Source of the DNA: Onchocerca lupi
Taxonomy: Eukaryota; Nematoda; Chromadorea; Rhabditida; Onchocercidae
NCBI GenBank assembly: GCA_028564675.1
Contig: JAOVVO010000098.1
Location: forward strand, 1-64,000
Direction of reading: 5' to 3'
Length of the DNA: 64,000 nt
The position numbers were made by a program, and so were the translations under genes. Positions 60,078 through 64,000 of the stretch are shown here, piece after piece. How positions within the stretch are numbered: position 1 is the first letter of the stretch; every line of letters starts with the position of its first letter. The notes beneath the pieces are model-generated. The model saw only the letters and a list, made by a program, of their open reading frames with translations, did no database searches and was not told the origin of the DNA.

Positions 60078-60161
60078 CACCGTTGAATGAAACATAGAAC
60101 TCAGTAAAGACTGAAAATACACCGTTGAATGAAACATAGAACTCAGTAAAGACTGAAAATA
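60078..60161. repeat. Perfect 42-bp tandem duplication, two copies
   Basis: CGTTGAATGAAACATAGAAC followed by TCAGTAAAGACTGAAAATA occurs at 60081 and again at 60123 without a mismatch. Perfect identity implies a very recent duplication or an assembly artefact. Confidence 0.95.
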
Positions 60162-61300
60162 AACATCTAATTTTGCTCAGTAGTTACTTTTTTTTTGCCA
60201 TCACGATAGTATTAATGAATTAATTTACATGTTATTTCCTGAGATTCTGGTTCTTTGATATCAGAACTGTTTTCCAATTTATAGAAATGATGAATATTGG
60301 TTGATCCAAACTGGTAAGCATTGTTCTGTTGAACTTAACTAACTGAATTCAATGTAATACCAATTAATCTTCTGGTTTGTGGTTTTTTGTTTTCAGTGAG
60401 ATTACTTATATTATTTTAGTGGTGAAAGATTGTTTCGTGTTACTGAGCTAAGAGAAACTAGAAATATGTCTTTTGAATCGTTTGACTTCTGTTTTTGTTT
60501 TCAGTTAGCAGTTCATTCCAAGTTTTATTTGTCTTTCCCAGACCATTTAATGATGCTTTATTAGTTCCTCTCTTTTAATCAGTGTTTTAATGTCGAATTT
60601 CAGGCTTATTTCCTTATTTCCTTCATATCATTACCAACTCACTTGCTCATCCCAGTAGTAGATCAATCACAATAGGAGAAAACAACAGAAAGAAACAACA
60701 CATCCTCATATTCCGAATGATACCAGTGAATCCTAACGTTAGGATGAATTGAAATGTGAACAAATTTTGCGATCATCATATTTATGCACATTTTATTGCA
60801 ACTTATCGATGTTTTATTGGTAATGTATAATTTGTCTTGTTCTGCAGTGATAATTATATTTCAATGATGATATCGGTTTCAAACTTTCGGATTCGAAAAT
60901 AAAGTCAAATTTCATTCTTTTTTCATTTTTTTCCTATAAATGTTATTGTCCATTTGCATACATGCAAATTTTTCATGAAATTTTTGCCATGTCTTTTACT
61001 GTCGCACTTTTGGAAGAGTTTGCAATGACCTGAAATGAATATGATGAGAAGCGATCGTAATTTGTCAGGTTGATTGATTTTCTTGAAGATATCTTAATCT
61101 TTAATAGAAGGTTCTTTATCTTTCCTGGAATTTATAATGCCAAGATTGTAACATGTTTTCTCTTGCAACATGTTTTGGAATCCTCTTATCTTTTTTTTTT
61201 TTTTTTTGAAGTCTGAAGATCATCGTTTGTTACGCTGCAGTTATTTACGTTGATGTTCAGGATTTGATTTTAACTTTAGTTCCTTTGCAGATCCGATTTT

Positions 61301-61310
61301 TTTATTTCAG
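61301..61310 (+). promoter_or_regulatory. Candidate spliced-leader acceptor of CSN8
   Basis: TTTATTTCAG ends at 61310 and ATG follows after three bases (GTA ATG becomes the start at 61314). An acceptor this close to a start codon is typical of nematode SL trans-splicing. That it is used is inference. Confidence 0.55.
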
Positions 61311-61313
61311 GTA

Positions 61314-63685
61314 ATGTCTGAGGTTCCTGATGTCTCAGAGAATCTAAATAGTTCATGTGAACCAGTTAGTGGATCTGTCGTTTCTGCCGTTGTTCCAGAA
61401 AACGGTGAAGTTTAGTTGTTTTTAAAGATGATTGTAGTTTTTAACAGATGAGGAAAGCATTTACTTGTAGCTTCTGACTAGTTTGCTTATTTTGATGTTC
61501 AATTTTTCATATTATCTTCATATTCAACCTTAATTTGCTAGAGGAAGGATATTGGCCAAAATTTAATTTGCATTGGTTGCTTTTTCATTTCAGATGAAAA
61601 TTTGCAGATGGATGCGGAAGATAGCCTTCCTGCATCATCTTTTTCAATGCACCATTCTACTAATATCAGTAATGCTCCATTCGTTGTGAGTAATATTTCC
61701 GCTTAATTAGTTCTTTCGAAAACAATCCATTAATTAGTATTGTCCAAAGTAGTTTAAAAGTGAGTTCATTCGAAGAAATTCTTACCTCATGCTGCAACAA
61801 TTTTTATTGTTATTAATATGTATATTTCCTTTTTTCTTCAGTTTCTTTTTTTTTTGTGAAGATAGAATTAGTGATTGTTGTGAAAAAATCTATTAGTAGA
61901 TATACGCGTATGAAAGCTCAATTATCATCTACGCTTGATTTTATGAACTCTTATCCTAATCCCTTTAGTAATAAATTTTGAAAAAAATGGTCATTTTAAC
62001 TCCTTTTTCCTAAATTTATGAAGCTGCTGGCATTTCACTAGTTTACCTCAAATCAGATTTCAATTTCTTGTCTTCATGAGAGATGCAAACCTCATGAATT
62101 TTCTTTTTTTTTCAACAAAGCTTAAGGAAATGAAAAAATGTAAAATCATTTTCTTACATAGTCCTGTTTTTACCATTATTTTCTTAGTGCTATTTACCAG
62201 AGTAGCAAACAATTGTTATGACTTGTCGGATTATTTAGACGTGTTCACCTTTCACTTCAAAGTTGCGATCATTCGAGCAACGTGAGATTCAACCGAATGA
62301 ACGCGATGTTGATGTCGAATTTTTCGCACATTTATTGATCTTTTACATGATTAAGGAAGATTGGGCAAAAGTTTGTGTCTCTTTTTCTGATTATGTATAG
62401 ATGGTATCCTAGTTTTGTTCAGATCCGTAACATCAGGAACTTTTGATATTAGATTCGTGAGAATAGATAAGGACATGAATTGATTTTACAAAACACCTGT
62501 CACTTTACTGATTTTTGTAATATTCTTATAGTTTTCTGCCCGACTTCTGAGCCTTTCTATGTTTTTAGGCGCGCCAATGCCGTCTCCGCGCCGAAGCATC
62601 GGTAACGAATATCCATTTGAATACTATCATGTTTGTCTGTCATCATCTGGAGGATGGTGATACTGGAGCTGCTCTTCATTTGATCAAGAATTCACATTTT
62701 GATGATCAGATCAAGTATACTTTGTTGTAACACAGAATTTGGTCACATTTTCAATACCATTAATTTCTATTTCAGCTTAGTGAATTTTGATGTAGTCAGA
62801 AATTCTTCAGAAATATTCTATTAAGAGAAAGAAGAGCTATCAAGGCTATGCTTAAGGAAAATTCGCTTGCTGATTTTCAGATCTATATTAAGAATGCAGA
62901 AAAGTAGAGCAGATGATTTCTTCGTTGTTTTACAAATTTTATCGTTGCTGATCGGCTAGCTTTTGTTTTTGCTAAATTTTTTCTATCACATACTGCAATT
63001 TCGGCATTGTTTTTTCAGAGATCTGATGATGGAAGTACAGAAACGAATTATTTTATCAGTGTTGCGAATGGTTGAACGTACGTATATTAATATTGAAGGA
63101 AAAAAATTAGCTAAAATGTTTGATGCTGAGTCGAATGACGAATTACAAAAGGTTGTTGATATATAGAGATATATTTACTGATTTAAGCTGTTCAAGATTT
63201 TTGAGATGTTATTTGCCAGTTCTTTGTTAAGAAAACTTTTTCGTTATAATAAGGAAGTATTCAAGAGACCAAGTTGGTCGAATCATCGAACATACTAAGG
63301 TAGATTAAATGGAATAATGAAGCTGATAGCTTCATACGTCAAGTCATCAGCGAGCATCTTGTGACCGCAGAGTCCCATTGGTTCCAGATCACAAGAAATA
63401 ACTTCTTATTTAGTTTACACCATATTTTTAAAACTATCATTCCATTTCAGCTTTATTTCATGTTGCTCAAAGTTGCAGATTCTGGATCGAGTAGGTTGGG
63501 TAGTGGAGGATGATTATGTGATACCAAAAATGACGCCTCAGTTAATGCACAAGATTAAGAAACTGGATGCTTCATATGGACCAATCTCTGAAACATCTAC
63601 TAAAGTACCCTATGAAATGATGAAAGGCTCTGTTGATATTAATAAGCTCATTCAGTATGCCACATTTTTGGAGATTAACACTTAG
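61314..63685 (+). CDS. csn-8: COP9 signalosome subunit 8 (PCI domain)
   Basis: Exons 61314-61404, 61594-61685, 62263-62370, 62569-62714, 63019-63151 and 63479-63685 join in phase to about 258 residues; AATAAA lies at 63773. Residues 1-60 are Ser/acid-rich. From about 62 a helical repeat region (FFAHLLIFYMIKEDWAKARQ, then ALHLIKNSHFDDQI) leads into a winged-helix PCI part: MMEVQKRIILSVLRMVERTY, then GKKLAKMFD, then ILDRVGWVVEDDYVIPK. The end, NKLIQYATFLEINT, matches the C-terminal helix of CSN8 (LTDYVAFLE-like). By family knowledge CSN removes NEDD8 from cullins. The last acceptor is ambiguous by six bases: AAAG at 63472 adds Leu-Gln relative to TTGCAG at 63478, both in frame. CSN8 is favoured over other PCI proteins by its small size and C-terminal motif. 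Confidence 0.78.
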
Positions 63686-64000
63686 TGGGAATTTTTCCTG
63701 TGATAGGTTTTTTTTTGTCGCTTTTTTCTGATTCTCTTTCTTTTTTTCCTACTTGTTCAGAAACTGTTTCTGAATAAAACATTCAAATTCAAATCATTTT
63801 CTTGACCGACAAATGAGTGCATTTCATGAGTGCGTGAAGTGTTTGCATCATGTTCCAATTTTCATCCAGAAACCATCTGCACCTGCACTACCTATTGTTT
63901 CATTTTTCTATTAGGTAACTGGGACTTCGTATTAGTTCGCATTGTATTCTTTATGTGAGAATTAGTAGAATTCATTAACCGATTTGTCAATCACCATGGA
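63686..64000. other. 3' flank of CSN8
   Basis: Contains the AATAAA polyadenylation signal at 63773-63778. Nothing else recognisable before the window end. Confidence 0.6.

Larger units (their letters stand above)
59473..61313. other. Intergenic region between APC11 and CSN8
   Basis: Contains a 42-bp perfect tandem duplication (60078-60161) and T-rich sequence. No supported exon. It ends in TTTATTTCAG three bases before the CSN8 ATG. Confidence 0.5.

Noticed and set aside
1..64000. CRISPR array, prokaryotic operons, rRNA genes
   Set aside because: Nothing of the kind is present; the window is eukaryotic with spliced genes.

Overview
This window reads as nuclear DNA of a nematode, most likely a filarial worm. 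It is very AT-rich, full of homopolymer T/A tracts, and its genes are split into many short exons with GT..AG introns ending in TTTCAG-like acceptors. Several start codons lie just downstream of an unpaired acceptor, as expected for spliced-leader trans-splicing. A nematode-specific (WAGO-type) Argonaute relic and a short alpha-proteobacterial/Wolbachia-like L36 sequence support the filarial reading, but the species cannot be fixed by eye. Gene models below were assembled by joining open exons at GT/AG sites and checking reading phase; no database search was possible.

Layout, left to right. 1-10,839 (+): 3' two thirds of a PLEKHG5-type RhoGEF with DH and PH domains; its 5' exons lie left of the window. 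12,906-27,408 (+): a tentative small secreted or membrane protein gene whose first long intron would contain the whole of SART3 (13,472-20,445, minus) and a dead Argonaute (about 23,395-24,990, minus). 27.4-39.6 kb: a large gene-poor stretch with one isolated signal-peptide-like first exon (28,427), a 1.4-kb foldback with arms of about 137 bp, and a 35-bp palindrome. 39,638-44,046 (+): a five-exon biogenic-amine GPCR. 45,729-50,372 (minus): MIC60/mitofilin. 52,005-54,159 (+): KTI12, head-to-head with MIC60, with the L36-like bacterial fragment just upstream. 55,738-57,972 (+): an uncharacterised Ser-rich protein that runs in phase into APC11 (58,325-59,472, +). 61,314-63,685 (+): COP9 signalosome subunit 8.

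Most genes are housekeeping or signalling functions with no evident shared pathway: Rho activation, snRNP recycling, amine sensing, cristae organisation, tRNA wobble modification via Elongator, and two ubiquitin-system components (APC/C RING subunit and CSN8) placed next to each other on the same strand. The accessory interest is in the repeats and relics: the Argonaute pseudogene with a hairpin inserted in it, the Wolbachia-like rpmJ fragment in the KTI12 leader region, the possible APC11 fusion transcript, and the nested-gene arrangement at 13-27 kb.
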